Notes: a model not told the origin generated them from the letters alone. A stretch of DNA of 64,000 bases from Vicugna pacos (GCF_048564905.1 NC_133006.1:22660001-22724000); one strand, 5' to 3'; shown: positions 43,201 through 55,480, numbered from the stretch's first letter. Translations and numbers: made by a program.

Positions 43201-45429
43201 TGGGAGGACTCGAGAACCATATGTGTTCATTCATCAGCAAGGAAGCACTACAGTGTCCTTGTTTGCCGAGGTGACTGGCTATGCAAAAAAAGCATCGTTT
43301 GTGCAGTCAATAATTATTAGTGACCTAGAATACACCAGTTATTCCCTGAGCTGATGATGATGGAGTGATGAACAGAACAAACTGGTCTCTATCAGCATGG
43401 AGCATCAAATCGTTTTGTAGTTACTATGGAACAGTCCTATGAATTTCAATATATAATATTTATTTCTAAGGAAGATAAAAAGAAGTCTTAAATGTATTCC
43501 TTCCTCTCCAATTTTATTAGCAAGTTGGGGAAGAGTTGTCCAATAAACTACAGGATCCAGTTAAATTTAAATTTCAGCTGAATAACAACAATTGATCTGA
43601 AATCCAAATTTATCTGGGAATCCAATGTTTTTATTTACTAAATCTGACAACCTGAATTTGGGTACATGAGCTGGAGTAACAGTGCTAACTATGCAAGCTA
43701 CAGTGAAAAATAACTTCATGAATTTTTATTTTTTAATTTGTCATGTCAAGAAGCTATTAGAGAATTTCTGAATAATAAGGTAGACCTGGTCTGATCCAGA
43801 GCGCCCTCCTCTCTGCCATCATTTCTAAGTGAATGTCTCTACTCAAAGTCTGGGGACCTGCTCATTTTTTGTAAACTGACTATATGAGAATGCCATCTTT
43901 TTCTTACTATTTCTCCTTCTGAGGGGACTTGACTACAGAAATGAGAGTTCTACATTTGACCAAGGCTTGTAGTTTGATGCCTGCTGGCATTATTGGGTGT
44001 AGGAGCAAAGTTAAAAAATGAATTAGTTGGCACTTTGAATGGGAATAAAATGTCCATTGCCGTAGTTCACTACTATGGATAAGTAGTGGACCAGTGGCAG
44101 AGAAATTAAGAAAGCAAAGAATGTGTGGATAACTTATATGTTCTTGTAATTGGTTGGCGAGGTAAAGAAATAAACAAGCCTTGGTCCTGAACAAATTTAT
44201 TTTGCTGGAAAAAGATTTTTTAAACAAACCTGGTCTTCTGAGCTTTCTTTATTTGGAAATGCAGAAAAGAAATTGTGTCCCTATTGGGTTTATGGTTTTA
44301 ATCTCCTTAAAACTCTTTCATAGTTCTCATTACATTTAGTATAAAGTCAAAATCCTAACATCATCTCTAAGGCTTTTCAGTACCAGGCTCCATGTGATGT
44401 CTCCAGTCTACTCTTTTACCCTCCTCCCTCCCAGTGCTTCATGGAAATGTTTTCTCTGGTTTCTTGAATAAGTTCATCAACTCTTTTAAGCGTTTGTATG
44501 GTATTATGTTTACCTGAAATGTGCCTCTCTTTTACCCCAAATGTATACACCCACCCCTTTATTCCCCTCAGCTCATTTTAATTTCCCTAAATTTCAAACT
44601 CTAAAAGTAGAAGGGAGATACCTGTTTTTCCCTTCTTTGGTCTCCCAGTGGGTAAGATGGGCCTGGCCAGGTCAGCCCTACCCAAGCTTTCAGGGAATGA
44701 GGTGGACATATTTAAGGAACAGCTACTGAGCTGGGATGGGGGGAGGGAAGACGAGAGAGGGGTGTCTTTCCAGTGGAGACTTCTAGGAGGAGGTGATGGG
44801 GCAGATCCTTGTCCGGCTTTGGTTGAATGGTTCCAGCCAAGCACAGGAGCAGGGAGTGGAAGCACGGAGCCAGAGGCTCTGGACAAGGGGGATTTCCTCT
44901 GCCCCTCGTCCGGCCCTCCTCACCCCTCCAGTCTCCGTCTGCACCGGGCAGAGAAAGAAAAGCCCGTGGGGTGCTAGTAGTTGGGGTGCCTGTGGAGCCC
45001 CTGAGGGGTCCTAGTGTCCCGCCCCCACTCCCCCCGCCGGAGCGCCGGGCACTGGTGGCCTTCAGTCTTCCCCCGAGCCGCCCAGGTGACTGACTCTTTC
45101 CTGTCCACACAGCACGTTTCATGGTGCAGGTTAAACATGAGTGTCATTTCTCCAACGGGACGGAGCGGGTGCAGTTCCTGGACAGATACTTCTATAACCT
45201 AGAAGAGTACGCGCGCTTCGACAGCGACTGGGGGGAGCAGGGCGGGGAGTACCGGCCGGTGACCGAGCTGGGGCGGCCGGACGCCGAGTACTGGAACAGC
45301 CAGAAGGACCTCCTGGAGCAGAAGCGGGCCGCGGTGGACACGTACTGCAGACACAACTACGGGGTTGGTGAGAGCTTCACGGTGCAGCGGCGAGGTGAGC
45401 GCGGCGGGGGGCGGCCAGGGGAGGGGACG

Positions 45430-45486
<57 letters not shown>

Positions 45487-48400
45487 CGACAGAGAGAGCG
45501 AGAAAAAGCTGACAGTAGGTGAGGTGAGTGCAGGATGTGAGTGAGTACAAGTTAGGGGGGTCCTGTGAGAGTGTGTGGTAGGGGAGACACTGTGTGATTT
45601 TGTTGGTGTAACTGTGAGAGGGGAGAGTATGTGTGTGTGGTTGGGGGGCCGGGGTCTGAGAGGACCGTGAGGGAGGGGGCTGTGGTGGGGGGAGGGGCGG
45701 GAGGGAGGCTCCTGGCCTCCTCCGCGCGCAGTGGGGGGAGGGGAGGGGGAGGCAACCCTGGCGGGGAGGGTGGTTAGAGATGCAGGGGCTTCCGGGTGTC
45801 TGTGATTGGGGGAAGGTTTAAGGGAGGGTAGGGGAGGAATGTAAAAGGACAGGGAGACTGTGAGGACAAGAGTCACAACCTGCTCTTGGCACATACCCTT
45901 TTCCTCCTGAAACCCCTGAGACTAGTGTGCCTGTGTCTGTATTCACAATTAATTGAAAACGAAAGCGTCAGACTAATTTTTGAGAGGTGGGGAAGGGGAA
46001 CCTCTGAGGTACCTCTGATCTAAGGCTTCTTTTAGATCTAAATTTATTGCTACTTTTTCCTTAGCGTATATATTTTACATAATTAATGATTTTGAAATCA
46101 ACTTTTTGAATTATGATTTTGTTACTTAATATGCTGGTGTTACCATTTTTATAATGCTAATAGTATTTGAGTGGTTACATATGATTCTTTTTTATACTTG
46201 TAACAATTTACCTCACATTCCCCTTTGTTAGACCTTTTTGTCTAACAAATGTCAAGTACTCAGCTGGAAATTTACATTTTAAAATTTCTAATTCTTTAAT
46301 TTCTAAGATTCTTGAAGCTTTTCACATAGTTATTGGCTAGTTGTTGTTACTGTTCTCAGAACTGTCTATTGCCTATTACCTGTGGGGTCCTGGGGTTTTT
46401 CTCAGTGAATGTATGAGTTCTCTGTACAGTAAAATGAATACTGTTGATATTTGATTCAGCAGTTCTCCAGTTTGTGGTTTCTATTTTGATTCAGTTCATT
46501 ATTTTCCATTTTAGAAACGTAAAAATTTCTATTTTATGAAATGTACTGCAGAATTGTTAGGAATAATTTATATTAATCTTAATTCTATCATTTCATGATA
46601 TTGTAAGTGTTTTTTGTTTTTTTTTTTCCCCAAGTTACTTCTTTTTAAAAAATGTATTTATTCGGGCTGGTAGTGTCAAGGATTATCTCAGACAGTAAGC
46701 ACACACATATTAATATTCTGCCTTGAACTCAAATGTTAGCTTAAGAAGAGATAACTGTAAAATGATACTGATTCCAATAGTAGATACACTTGTTTTCAAA
46801 GGAGACAGATTGATCAGTGGAGTCTAATTATAAGAATTTTAAAAAATGATTTCCTTCCTCATTTCCCTCTCCTTCAAGACTCAAACTTTTCTTGAGATTC
46901 AACTCATAGGGTTAGGAAAATCACCTGTGGTCTTTTCTTCTTCCCAGGGTAGAACCATTTCTGAGGTGTGAGTGCGTGGAGACAGCTTTCTCATGTTTCA
47001 TACACCTGCCTACTGCTATTCCCCAATTTGTACACATAGCTTTGAGTCTGTTTTTTCTCCAGTTCAACAAGGATAGTAAGAGCAAACATATATTGACAGC
47101 TAAATTCCTCTCAGTGTTTTATATGCTTTAGGTGCTTCAATTCTCACTTAGCCGTAAGAGGTAAGTTAGTATACTTATCCCCTTTATAGGTGAGAAAGCT
47201 GAGGCACAGAGGAATGTGAATATACTCCCAGAATTAATCAGTAAGAGGCAGTGTTTAATTTGGGCCCAGACAGTCTGGCTTCAGAAATCATACTTTTAAT
47301 TAATATACTATGTACTTTGCAAAGGTTTGTAAGTGCTTCAGTTCAGCAATGAATAACTGTTCAAGTTATGGGGGGGGGGTTGGAAACTACACACAAAATT
47401 TCCCAATATCTCTCAAATCTAATGGGCCCATGTTCTATGGATAAATTAAAGGCTCATGTCACTAACTCCTGTTGGGCTATGTGGCCAGCTTTGAGGGAGG
47501 CCTGCCTGGGACTGTAGTCTGGAACAGGGGACTGGATACAGAAAGTCAGTCAACCAAGGAGAATTAACTGTCTTCCTCACTCATTCCCTCCACCTTTTCT
47601 CTTCCTCACTATTCCGTCCACCTTGTCTCTCCTAGTGGAGCCCACGGTGACCGTGTATCCTGTGAAGCCCCAGCCCCTGCAGCACCACAACCTCCTGGTC
47701 TGCTCTGTGACGGGCTTCTATCCAGGCCACATTGAAGTCAGGTGGTTCCGAAACGGCCAGGAAGAGGAGGCTGGGGTGGTCTCCACAGGCCTGATCCCTA
47801 ATGGAGACTGGACCTTCCAGACCATGGTGATGCTTGAAACGGTTCCTCAGAGTGGGGAGGTCTACACCTGCCGAGTGGAGCACCCCAGCTGGATGCGCCC
47901 TGTCACAGTGGAATGGAGTGAGAAGCTTTGTGACCTCATGCATTCCTCTCCCCCCGAGGAGGGACTTGCCTCCCCCTGAGTGTCAGGTTCCTCCCCTCCC
48001 CGCACCATGTGTTCATTTACTCCACATTCTCCTCTCCTTCAGCACAGGTTCCTGGGGGAGCCCCCTGATAGCCTGTGATAGAAATCCTCTGATAGTTTAC
48101 AGATACCCTGGGATAGGTTCTACAAATACCTATGCCCCCTGGGGAGGCAATTCTACCTGGCAAACAGAGAAAAGATGTCCCTGTTTTGAACCTTCCCTTG
48201 ATATTTTGGGTCATAGTCTTGCCTTCCACCTAGGGCTGGACTTGTGCTTCTGACACTGCTGCTCTGAGTTCATTGTGATCTGAGAAGGGACACATCCTCT
48301 TCAATGTAGAGACCTTCCTGACATGAGGGGAGTCCAGTCTCAGCTCTGAATTTTATTAGCTCTGTCACCCTAGACCAACTGCTTAACATCATTCTATCCC

Positions 48401-49487
48401 AGGCTCCTCATTCATCAGATGTTGAAGTCGTGTGGCCTTATGTCAGGGCTGCAATATTTAAGTGAATTCAATGCCAGAACCATGTAGCTACTCAGTGTAA
48501 TTTTTAAATCTCTCATCCAGAAATGGTCAATCATTCTATTTTTTCAAGTGCAGACTTCTTACCCCAATCTCAAAGCTCTTGATCACAGATTATCAATTAG
48601 GAAAGCTGGATTTGGGATAAAAATCACTAAAACTAACTTCTTTCCTCAGGGGCACAGTCTGAATCTGCTCAGAGCAAGATGCTGAGTGGAATTGGGGGCT
48701 TCGTTCTGGGTCTGCTCTTCCTTGGGGTGGGGCTGTTCATCTACTTCAGGAACCAGAAAGGTAAGGAACCTGTTGGCAGCTGAAACTCCCTGTAGAGTGT
48801 TTAGAGGGGAAAAAAAACATGGTTTTGCTCAGTTAGTTCTCTGTATATCAATGGTTCCATCTAAAGCCTTTATTTCCCCAATTGACCTCAATTTCCTGGA
48901 GATCCTGGGGCAAATGCAAGAAGAGACACAAGGCTAATGAAATGACACTGGATTTGTGTGACAGAAACTTCATGGGTCACATGCTCTCAGTGTTTGCCCT
49001 CATGTCTGCCCTGGCACCATCATGTGATGTGGATGTGGTGTTAGAGAAATCTCAGGTGGGGGCCTGGGGCTGGGGACATTGTGTTTAGGGAGAATTTATC
49101 TCACTATATTTAAGTATATATCTTTACTTCTCTTTCCCAGGACACTCTGGACTTCAGCCTACAGGTATGCTCTTTAATTCTCTTTTTGAGTCATAGTCAG
49201 TTTCCCTAGCACAGATTGTAGGGGTTACGAGACAGGAGACAGAAATAATGTGAAAGAATTTGATGTGACCTCTGATCAAGCAGTTTACATTAAAATTTCT
49301 TCTTACCACTAAGCAAAAGGCCTGTGCTCTAAAGTAGCCTTGGCTCAGGAGACTTAAGAATTTTTTCCCCCTTCTCATTGCAGTGTTTAAACATGAGTCC
49401 CTGAGAGAGGAGGCAAAAAAGTGTTACTTGTAGAGTTATGTCTGGAAGCAACACTGTACTCTGTCTTCTGCAGGACTCCTGAGCTGA
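40224..49487 (+). CDS. DRB: MHC class II DR beta chain, six exons, intact, with a 4-residue insertion
   Basis: DR beta chain, which pairs with DR alpha to present peptides to CD4 T cells. Coding exons: 40224-40323 (leader), 45113-45394 (beta-1), 47636-47917 (beta-2 Ig domain), 48650-48760 (connecting and membrane), 49141-49164 and 49474-49487 (tail). All junctions are GT-AG in matching phase and total 813 nt, or 270 residues, against 266 in human DRB1. The excess of four lies in beta-1: exon 2 is 282 nt, not 270, reading [13 protein letters not shown] where human reads FDSDVGEYR. Kept features: NGTER glycosylation site, the beta-1 cysteines (HEC, DTYC), AEYW and [10 protein letters not shown] of the groove helix, CSVTGFYP and the beta-2 disulphide, membrane segment [18 protein letters not shown], tail [12 protein letters not shown]. 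The leader is DRB-like (MVCL, MAALTV). No disabling change is seen. Confidence 0.95.
41690..43230 (-). mobile_element. LINE-2, antisense, in DRB intron 1
   Basis: Long, colinear with L2 in antisense: the tail part TATTGGGTTCTGTTCTAGG and CTACTATCATGAAACTAATG, then GAAGGATGTCCTAGAACAGG, AGAAAGGAGGCTAGTAGAGT, GGGCATGGTGAAAAATTTGA, further on CCAGTTGAATATATAAGACT, AGCCAGGAGAATGTGATGCA and GAGCCCTGGGTTTG. The counterpart in copy 2 stops near 62780. Confidence 0.75.
44310..44640 (+). mobile_element. LINE-2 3' fragment, sense
   Basis: GTATAAAGTCAAAATCCTAA, AAGGCTTTTCAGTACC, TGATGTCTCCAGTCTACTCT, CTTCATGG and GAAATGTGCCTCTC follow the L2 sense order. It has a counterpart at 63680-64000. Confidence 0.6.
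45432..45502 (+). repeat. (GT)n(GA)n microsatellite in DRB intron 2
   Basis: GT repeat at 45432-45461, then GA repeat from 45462 with a few interruptions. It begins 37 nt after exon 2. A compound (GT)n(GA)n tract at this place is a well-known feature of DRB intron 2 across mammals, which supports the gene call. Confidence 0.95.
45670..45772 (+). other. guanine-run cluster, potential G-quadruplex
   Basis: Successive G runs at 45671-45706 (GGGAGGGGG, then GGGGGGAGGGGCGGGAGGG) and at 45732-45770 (GGGGGGAGGGGAGGGGGAGG, then GGGGAGGG) meet the G3+N1-7 pattern several times on the transcribed-sense strand. Confidence 0.6.
45800..47070. other. DRB: DRB intron 2, AT-rich part
   Basis: Rest of intron 2 before the MIR; no exon or named repeat. 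Intron 2 as a whole is 45395-47635. Confidence 0.5.
47070..47300 (+). repeat. MIR SINE in DRB intron 2
   Basis: ATTCTCACTTAGCCGTAAGA, TTATCCCCTTTATAGGTGAG, AAAGCTGAGGCACAGAGGAA, AAGAGGCAGTGTTTAATTTG, GGGCCCAGACAGTCTGGCTT: clear MIR in sense. Confidence 0.85.
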
Positions 49488-49826
49488 AGTGAAGATGGTG
49501 ACACTTAAGGAAGAACCTTCTGTCCCAGCTTCTTTGCAGCATGAAAAAATTTTCTGATTAGCTCTTATTCTTCCTCAAAGAGAGTGTTTTCTCAGGATCT
49601 GCTTTGCTCCTGGTTCAGTGACCCTGCAGAAAATGTCCTCCCTGATGGCTTCCTCAGCCCACCCTTGACCTGGGAACCCCCAATATTGATTGCAATACCT
49701 TATTTTCATTCTTTCCTGGTCCTCTTTAAAGGTTTTCAACCTTTACTGCCTCTTGCACATCTGATCTCATTCTGCCCAGGTTACCTATAAAGTTTTTCTC
49801 AAATAAATACAGAGTGAAAATCATCT
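49488..49826 (+). other. DRB: DRB 3' UTR with polyadenylation signal
   Basis: The UTR follows the TGA at 49485-49487 and contains the usual DRB segments (GAAGATGGTGACACTTAAGG, CTTTGCTCCTGGTTCAGTGA, CATTCTTTCCTGGTCCTC). AATAAA lies at 49802-49807, which places the 3' end about 15-25 nt further on. Confidence 0.85.
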
Positions 49827-50146
49827 GGTTTATATAGTTTCAAGGAGAGAAGTAGGAAGGAAAAGGGACAAGTGCATCAGAGAACTGGAACTGGAAAGTT
49901 TCCTTCCTTCCTTCCCTGCTTTTGTCTTGGGTTTTCTGCATCCTGTCAGAGGCATATTTTCCTGAGCTAAGAGAAAGCCCTAATGAACCCGTATCATGAT
50001 GGTCTTCTACATCTTTGCATTTCAAAGACACGTTTCTTTACACCATGGGGTACAGAAATAAGACAACAAATATGAGATGTGGGTACCTTGTGAGGATGTG
50101 ATGCTTTCAAAATTTTTATTTTGAGAAATAAAGAGAAAATCATGCT

Positions 50147-50197
50147 GTTTTTTCTCTCTCTCTTTCTTTCTTTCTTTCTTCCTTCCTTCCTTCCTTC

Positions 50198-50292
<95 letters not shown>

Positions 50293-50294
50293 TC
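50147..50294 (+). repeat. (CTTT)n microsatellite with a CTTC interruption
   Basis: A long tetranucleotide array, mostly CTTT, broken by a short CTTC block at about 50179-50200. The lysine-, arginine- and glutamate-rich or phenylalanine- and leucine-rich frames across it are translations of the repeat. Confidence 0.95.
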
Positions 50295-50559
50295 AACTTT
50301 AAAAAAGGAATGTCTAAACCTGAGTACTTCTTGAACTATTCTTTTATTAGGCTGTAATGCTTGAATCATTTTTGTCTCTCAGGTAAATGTTCGTGACATG
50401 CTGACTCTTTGGCTTAGAATGCATTCCTCTGCATAAATAGGTCTCAGAAGGCCCTCAGGACAAAGTCAAAACTCTAGTCCCTAAGACGCATTTCCAAGAT
50501 CCTCCAGTTTCTGTCACAAGCTTACTTTCTGTCACAGGAAAATTCTGTATGTGTCTTAC

Positions 50560-50960
50560 GTTAGCAGAAATAAGAGATAATGCTGGGAAACAAAGGAAAT
50601 TATACAAATACAGTGATGTACATCCAAACAATGAAGTACTCTGTGGCTGGGCAAAAAAATATCCTGCTTGGAATAATCTCCAAATGCACTTTCAGTAGGT
50701 GCAGGAGAGTGTGTACAGTACACAACATTTGTTTAATAAAGTAGAGGAGGAGGATAGAAACATACAGCTACCCCGTACATTCAGTCTCTCTGTTGTTTAC
50801 TTATATTTGTAAATAGAAACAATAGAAGGTTTTTTTTTTAATTGTTGCCTTTAGGGCAAAATGAGGGAATAGGTTCAAGGGGACAGAGATTAAAGCTGGA
50901 CTTTTCTGAATATATATTATTTAATAGTTTTAACTTGAGGTGCATTTAAATATTTTATGT
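50560..50960 (+). mobile_element. old LINE-1 3' end-like fragment
   Basis: AATGAAGTACTCTGTGGCTG, AATAATCTCCAAATGCACTT, AATAAAGTAGAGGAGGAG and the TTTCTGAATATATATT end suggest an old L1 3' end in sense. Approximate. Confidence 0.4.
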
Positions 50961-52600
50961 AATTAAAAATTTAAATCAAAAAGTTTAAAAGGTGATACAC
51001 AAAAACTAAAAACAAACTGTAACGACTGAAACAAACTTGACAAAAAGTGTATGATAGGAAACAAGCTAGAAAAGTAAATCAAACATTTTTTTTACCCTTG
51101 CATAAAACATTGCAGAAGTATAATTCTAAATCTATATATGTAGTTCTAAATGGCATAGACTTCAATAATACAGAGGAGTTGGATTGGTTCAGGGAGAGGT
51201 AACTAGTCGGTTAAGAAGATGGTGGGTTCTGCTACTGTATTCCATCTGGAGAGTCAGCTTTAATTGTAAATCAAATCTAAAGAGTAGATAATAGAATCAG
51301 AAGTTTATTTAAAAATAATAGTAATTTGAATACAATTTCTCCAGAGTCAGAAACAACCATTATTTAATTTCAGGTAAACTCAAAGATTATTTTATGTGTA
51401 TGTTAATTGTGTATTATTTGCAGAAACAGGTTATCATCCTGTAGGAGTTTGATAAGCTGATAGTCTTGTCTACAGTATGCATACAGTTCAGATAAATATC
51501 TATTTGATCCCAGGATTGCAACCTTACTCTCATGTGGTTCTCTGAGATGAAGAAATGAGTTGTCTCATTTTACTTGAGAACTGTGGTGTGAAATTATAAG
51601 GTAGATTTAAAGTGAATGGCATGAATATTTGAATGAATTTGAATATTTGAATATACTGCTAGTAGCAGAAAATCCAATTTAATTAGCTTTTTTCCCCCTT
51701 TAACTTATTATCTTACATAGAATCAAGTTAGGGAATCTCCAGAGTAGGTTAACTTATCAGGCAGTGTCATCACCAATGATCTTAATGGCAGAGAAAGAGA
51801 ACTGTTTCTTTTCAAGTGCTTTAATAAGGAGCAACTAAACTTTTCCCAGAGTGTTTCCAGTAGTTTACTTCCCCACACAGTAGGCAGACTGTGAGATCAC
51901 AATGGTATCTCAACAAACTTTGATTCACCCTGCTTCCCCTGAGGCACATGGGAAGAAAGGGAGCAAAATCATCTCTTTTAGAGCAAAAGAAATGGTAGAT
52001 GGGGGAGGGGAGGGTGATTTTAGGGTAGGGAAATTATTATATCTCATACTATGAGATTTTTTTGTAATTTCCTCAGGGGGGATGATAGATTCTTGATGGG
52101 CAACATTAATTCAAGGTGGGTTTTTTTTTCCCATTAAGTATTAAATACTAGCCATAACCTCCTCCTCCCTCACCCCCAAAGAGCAAGGAAGCAGGAGAAT
52201 TATTTGTTTGTTTCTAGAACTTAATACACTGATTCATAACTTTATGACCAAAAATATATTATCCAGGGAAATATTTGAAAAAAGATACATAATAAAGAAT
52301 GACTAGCTTTACAAAATAGTGAAATCTATTATACATCTATTTTAATAAGCACTTTCTTGTGTGCATTGATTGGTTATTGGTTATGCACAGCAGTGAGAGT
52401 CCAGAATTAGATTCCTAAGATACTAAGGTTTAGTTTAACATAGAGTTTCAAGTTGTTAATAACGTTTTTCCCAAGCCTATTTCTTTCAACAAAATGGATT
52501 TCTGATGAATAAAAATGGAAACATAAGGAGTATAAAATTAATTAATTAGGGGTTTGTAAGATTTCCATTACTATCATCATCATTGTTGTAATTACATTGG
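50960..52600. other. spacer 3' of DRB copy 1, nothing recognised
   Basis: AT-rich non-coding DNA with no exon and no repeat I can name. No recognisable remnant of DRB exons 2-6 is seen here. Confidence 0.4.
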
Positions 52601-52609
52601 GAGATAAAA

Positions 52610-53265
52610 AGCATTCTAATCCTGATGCATTGCTAACGGGAGTGTATCATATTACAACTACTCTGCAAAATGGGCAGTTTCTTAAAAAGTTAAACATACA
52701 TTTACCATATGATCCAGCAAGTTTTTTTCCTTGAAATCTACCCAAGAGAAATGAAAATATATGGCCTCCCAAATACACAGTGCAAATGTTCGTAGCAGTA
52801 TAGTCATAATAATAAAAATTGGAAACAATCTGAATATCCATCAGTCAGTGAATGGATAAACAAAATGTGCTCTGTCTACACAATGGAATACTATTGAGCA
52901 AGAAAAAAGAACAACTGAAACACATTTGAAAGAATGATGAACCATGCTACCAAAATATAATTAGTATTATATAGTGAAAGAGGCCAGACACAAAAGCCTA
53001 TGTATCATATGGTTCTACTTACATGAAATCTCTAAAAAAGACAATTTTGTAGACAGAAAGCAGATCAGTGGTGTCTAGAGCTTGGGATGGGGTTGGGAAT
53101 TAACTGTAAACAGGGAACTTTTTGAGGTGATGGAAATAGTCTAAAACTAGATTACAGTGATATTTATGCACATCAATAAGTTCTAAAATTATTGAATTTT
53201 ACATGTATAAAGAGAGAATTTGTGCTATGTAAATTATATCTCAATAAACTTGCTAAAAACAGCCT
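52610..53265 (+). mobile_element. LINE-1 3' part
   Basis: TAACGGGAGTGTATCATATT, CATTTACCATATGATCCAGC, GTGAATGGATAAACAAAATG, CACAATGGAATACTATTGAG, CATATGGTTCTACTTACATG, and the end AATTATATCTCAATAAACTT. Sense L1, frame broken. Confidence 0.85.
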
Positions 53266-53269
53266 TCTA

Positions 53270-55480
53270 AAAATAAATCCCTGCAAGCAAGACAAAATTC
53301 AGAAGATATAAAGTAAAAAATATATTTGAATAAAAATTTATAGTTTTACATGAAGAAAATAACAAAATTAAAGGAAACATCTAGAGCTCAGGAAAAAATT
53401 TGCAACACGTGACAGACATCAGATCTTCTCATGTAAAATTTCTAATTTCAATAAATAAATGTACAAAAATCCAATAGAAAACTAAGTGAAGGATATAGAC
53501 TATTTACAGAAGAGACTATTCCAATAGTCTATAAATGTGAAATATTTATTTAAATTCACCAATAATAAGAAAAATGCAAATCCAAATAATAATGTGATGA
53601 AACATTTCTTCCCCCTCATTGGCAAATACAGTAGTTTGTTTTATAAGTCATGGATTTAGAAGATTCTATGGGAATGAATTCTCTCGTGTACTATTACTAC
53701 AATTGTGACTGAGTGGCATCTTGGCAGTATCTTTTATGATTAGAAATGGAAAGACTGTATGATTAACGACAACAAAAAATCACATTTACATTTATATCTT
53801 AAAAACCATTCTACATGAGCCTGAGGAGACATTAACTGAATGTTTGTTGCACCAGGGTTTGGAATAATAAAAACATTTCCGAATTCTAAAAGGAAAACTG
53901 ATAAATTGGTCTTGATTGTAAAGCTCTGTACATCAAAAGACTATAAAACAAGTTAAGTGACAGCATGTTGCAAGCTACTATTTGGGTGTTAGGTATGGTG
54001 ATGTGAGCACAGACTGGCACTCCTCTGGGCAGTATGGATAATCCAGTACTTCTATCCCAGGTGTTTACACTCTAGATAAATTCTCACATACATGCCCCAA
54101 ATGACATAAAAAATAGAAAAATATTCTGAAATTTCAGATGGAGAACAGATAAATTATGGTATAGTCATACTAGGGAATAATATACAGAGTTTTGAGTGAA
54201 GGAACTTTCACTACTAATGTGGCTAGGAAAAAAAAAAGGTCATAGTACCAGTTAGGACAATGAAAGTTATAAGGGCCACCACTGCCACTATAAGTATAAG
54301 AATATATAAGCAAAACTAAACGGGTGAACTGAAAAAAAATCTTATTTTTAAAGACTTCAAGATGTTACAGATACAAAGCAATAGTACAATGCCAAATGCT
54401 GGAGACAGACAAGCTCTGCTTAGATGGGCAGGGATAAGTATCCACTCTCCTCTCCTGTGTCATCTGCTGAGCATCAACATGGGTGGGAGACTGATCCTAA
54501 AAGGGAGATTGTGATGGGGTAAGGAGAAACAGCGAAATTTAAATAAACAGTGGGCTTGTGTGGACTGAGATCAATAAAGTTCTCAAATATAATATATGGC
54601 TCCTTTCTCCTGCCAACTGAGTCTCCTCCCAGAACTTTTGCTGAGTTCACGGTTAGGGTATGGGAACTTGGGAGGTAGGCAGAAGGCAGAAAAACATCTC
54701 CATAGTTTCATGGAAATAAACATCAATAAGGAAATCAAAGATATGAACAATACTCCGACCACCTTTTATAAATTGCAATTTATAGCTGACATATATAGAC
54801 TACATCCTATAGCTACAGGAGATATATATATATATAAAATTTCCTCAAATTTCACAAAGATGATACACTAAATAGACCATATGTTATAGCCACAAAACAA
54901 GACTCAATAAATTTTACAGGATTAAAATCACACAGAATATAGTCTTTGAGAGCAATCTTATTAAATTACAAATCAATAAGATTGAGAATATACTCAAGTT
55001 TTCAGCAGTGGAGTAATACAATTCTAAATAATTCATGGCTTATTGAAAAATAAATCAGATGAGATGAGAAATTAGAAAATATTTTAAAAGAATATTAAAA
55101 CAGATTTTTAAAACTTGAGCTATGAAACCAAAGCAGTCTCTAGAGAGAAATTTATAGGTTTAAATGCTAATATTATAAAAGAAAAAATATATAAAAATCA
55201 GAGCTCTTAAAGTATAAGTTAAGAATCAGGAAAAAGTGAATTTAACTAAAAACATAGAAGAAAGAAAATAATAAGGGTAAGAGAAGAAATTAGTACAACT
55301 GAAAATAGATGTATATTAAAGAAAATCAACAGAGCCAGAGGTTTTTTCTTTTTGATAAACCTGCAAGACTGATAAGGCAGAAAAAAAAAATTCAAACTAC
55401 AAATTGTTAACATCTAGAATGAAAAAGATGCCATTCTTACAGGTCCTGCAGGCATTAACAAGATACTAAGAGGATATTAT
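53270..55480 (+). mobile_element. old LINE-1 fragments, sense
   Basis: A run of diverged L1 pieces: GCAACACGTGACAGACATCA and AAACTAAGTGAAGGATATAG (53400-53600), GTACATCAAAAGACTATAAA (53930), and an ORF2 part at 54870-55480 (ATAGACCATATGTTATAGCC, AATCAATAAGATTGAGAATA). Internal order suggests at least two insertions. No intact frame. Confidence 0.65.

Larger units (their letters stand above)
36417..44640 (+). repeat. tandem duplication, copy 1 (DRB upstream, exon 1, intron 1)
   Basis: Colinear with 56031-64000. Similarity starts at GAGAATAATTACTAGTAA here and GAGAATAATCACTAGTAA there, and continues through about 3.6 kb of upstream DNA, the promoter, exon 1 and intron 1. By eye, roughly one base in six or seven differs in the promoter region, so the duplication is not recent. 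Similarity ends for us only because copy 2 runs off the window. Confidence 0.9.
40324..45112 (+). other. DRB: DRB copy 1 intron 1
   Basis: Intron of about 4.8 kb with GTAAGTG donor and CCACACAG acceptor. It contains an antisense LINE-2 (41690-43230) and a sense LINE-2 end (44310-44640). From about 44900 it becomes GC-rich as the exon 2 CpG-dense zone begins. The minus-strand proline-rich frames over 44587-45122 are shadows of this composition. Confidence 0.8.
44900..45800. other. GC- and CpG-rich zone around DRB exon 2
   Basis: The local base composition changes sharply from the AT-rich intron to a GC-rich, CpG-dense stretch that covers exon 2 and the first part of intron 2, as in other mammalian DRB genes. 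Minus-strand open frames here (44712-45122, 45199-45894, 45552-45755) are by-products of this composition. Confidence 0.7.

Noticed and set aside
45199-45894. 231-codon minus-strand frame opposite DRB exon 2
   Set aside because: It runs antisense across the exon and the GT/GA microsatellite and shows only compositional proline, serine and histidine runs.
49994-50369. Lysine- and arginine-rich and phenylalanine-rich frames as proteins, or the array as a CRISPR
   Set aside because: They are translations of the (CTTT)n microsatellite; there are no spacers, and this is a mammalian genome.
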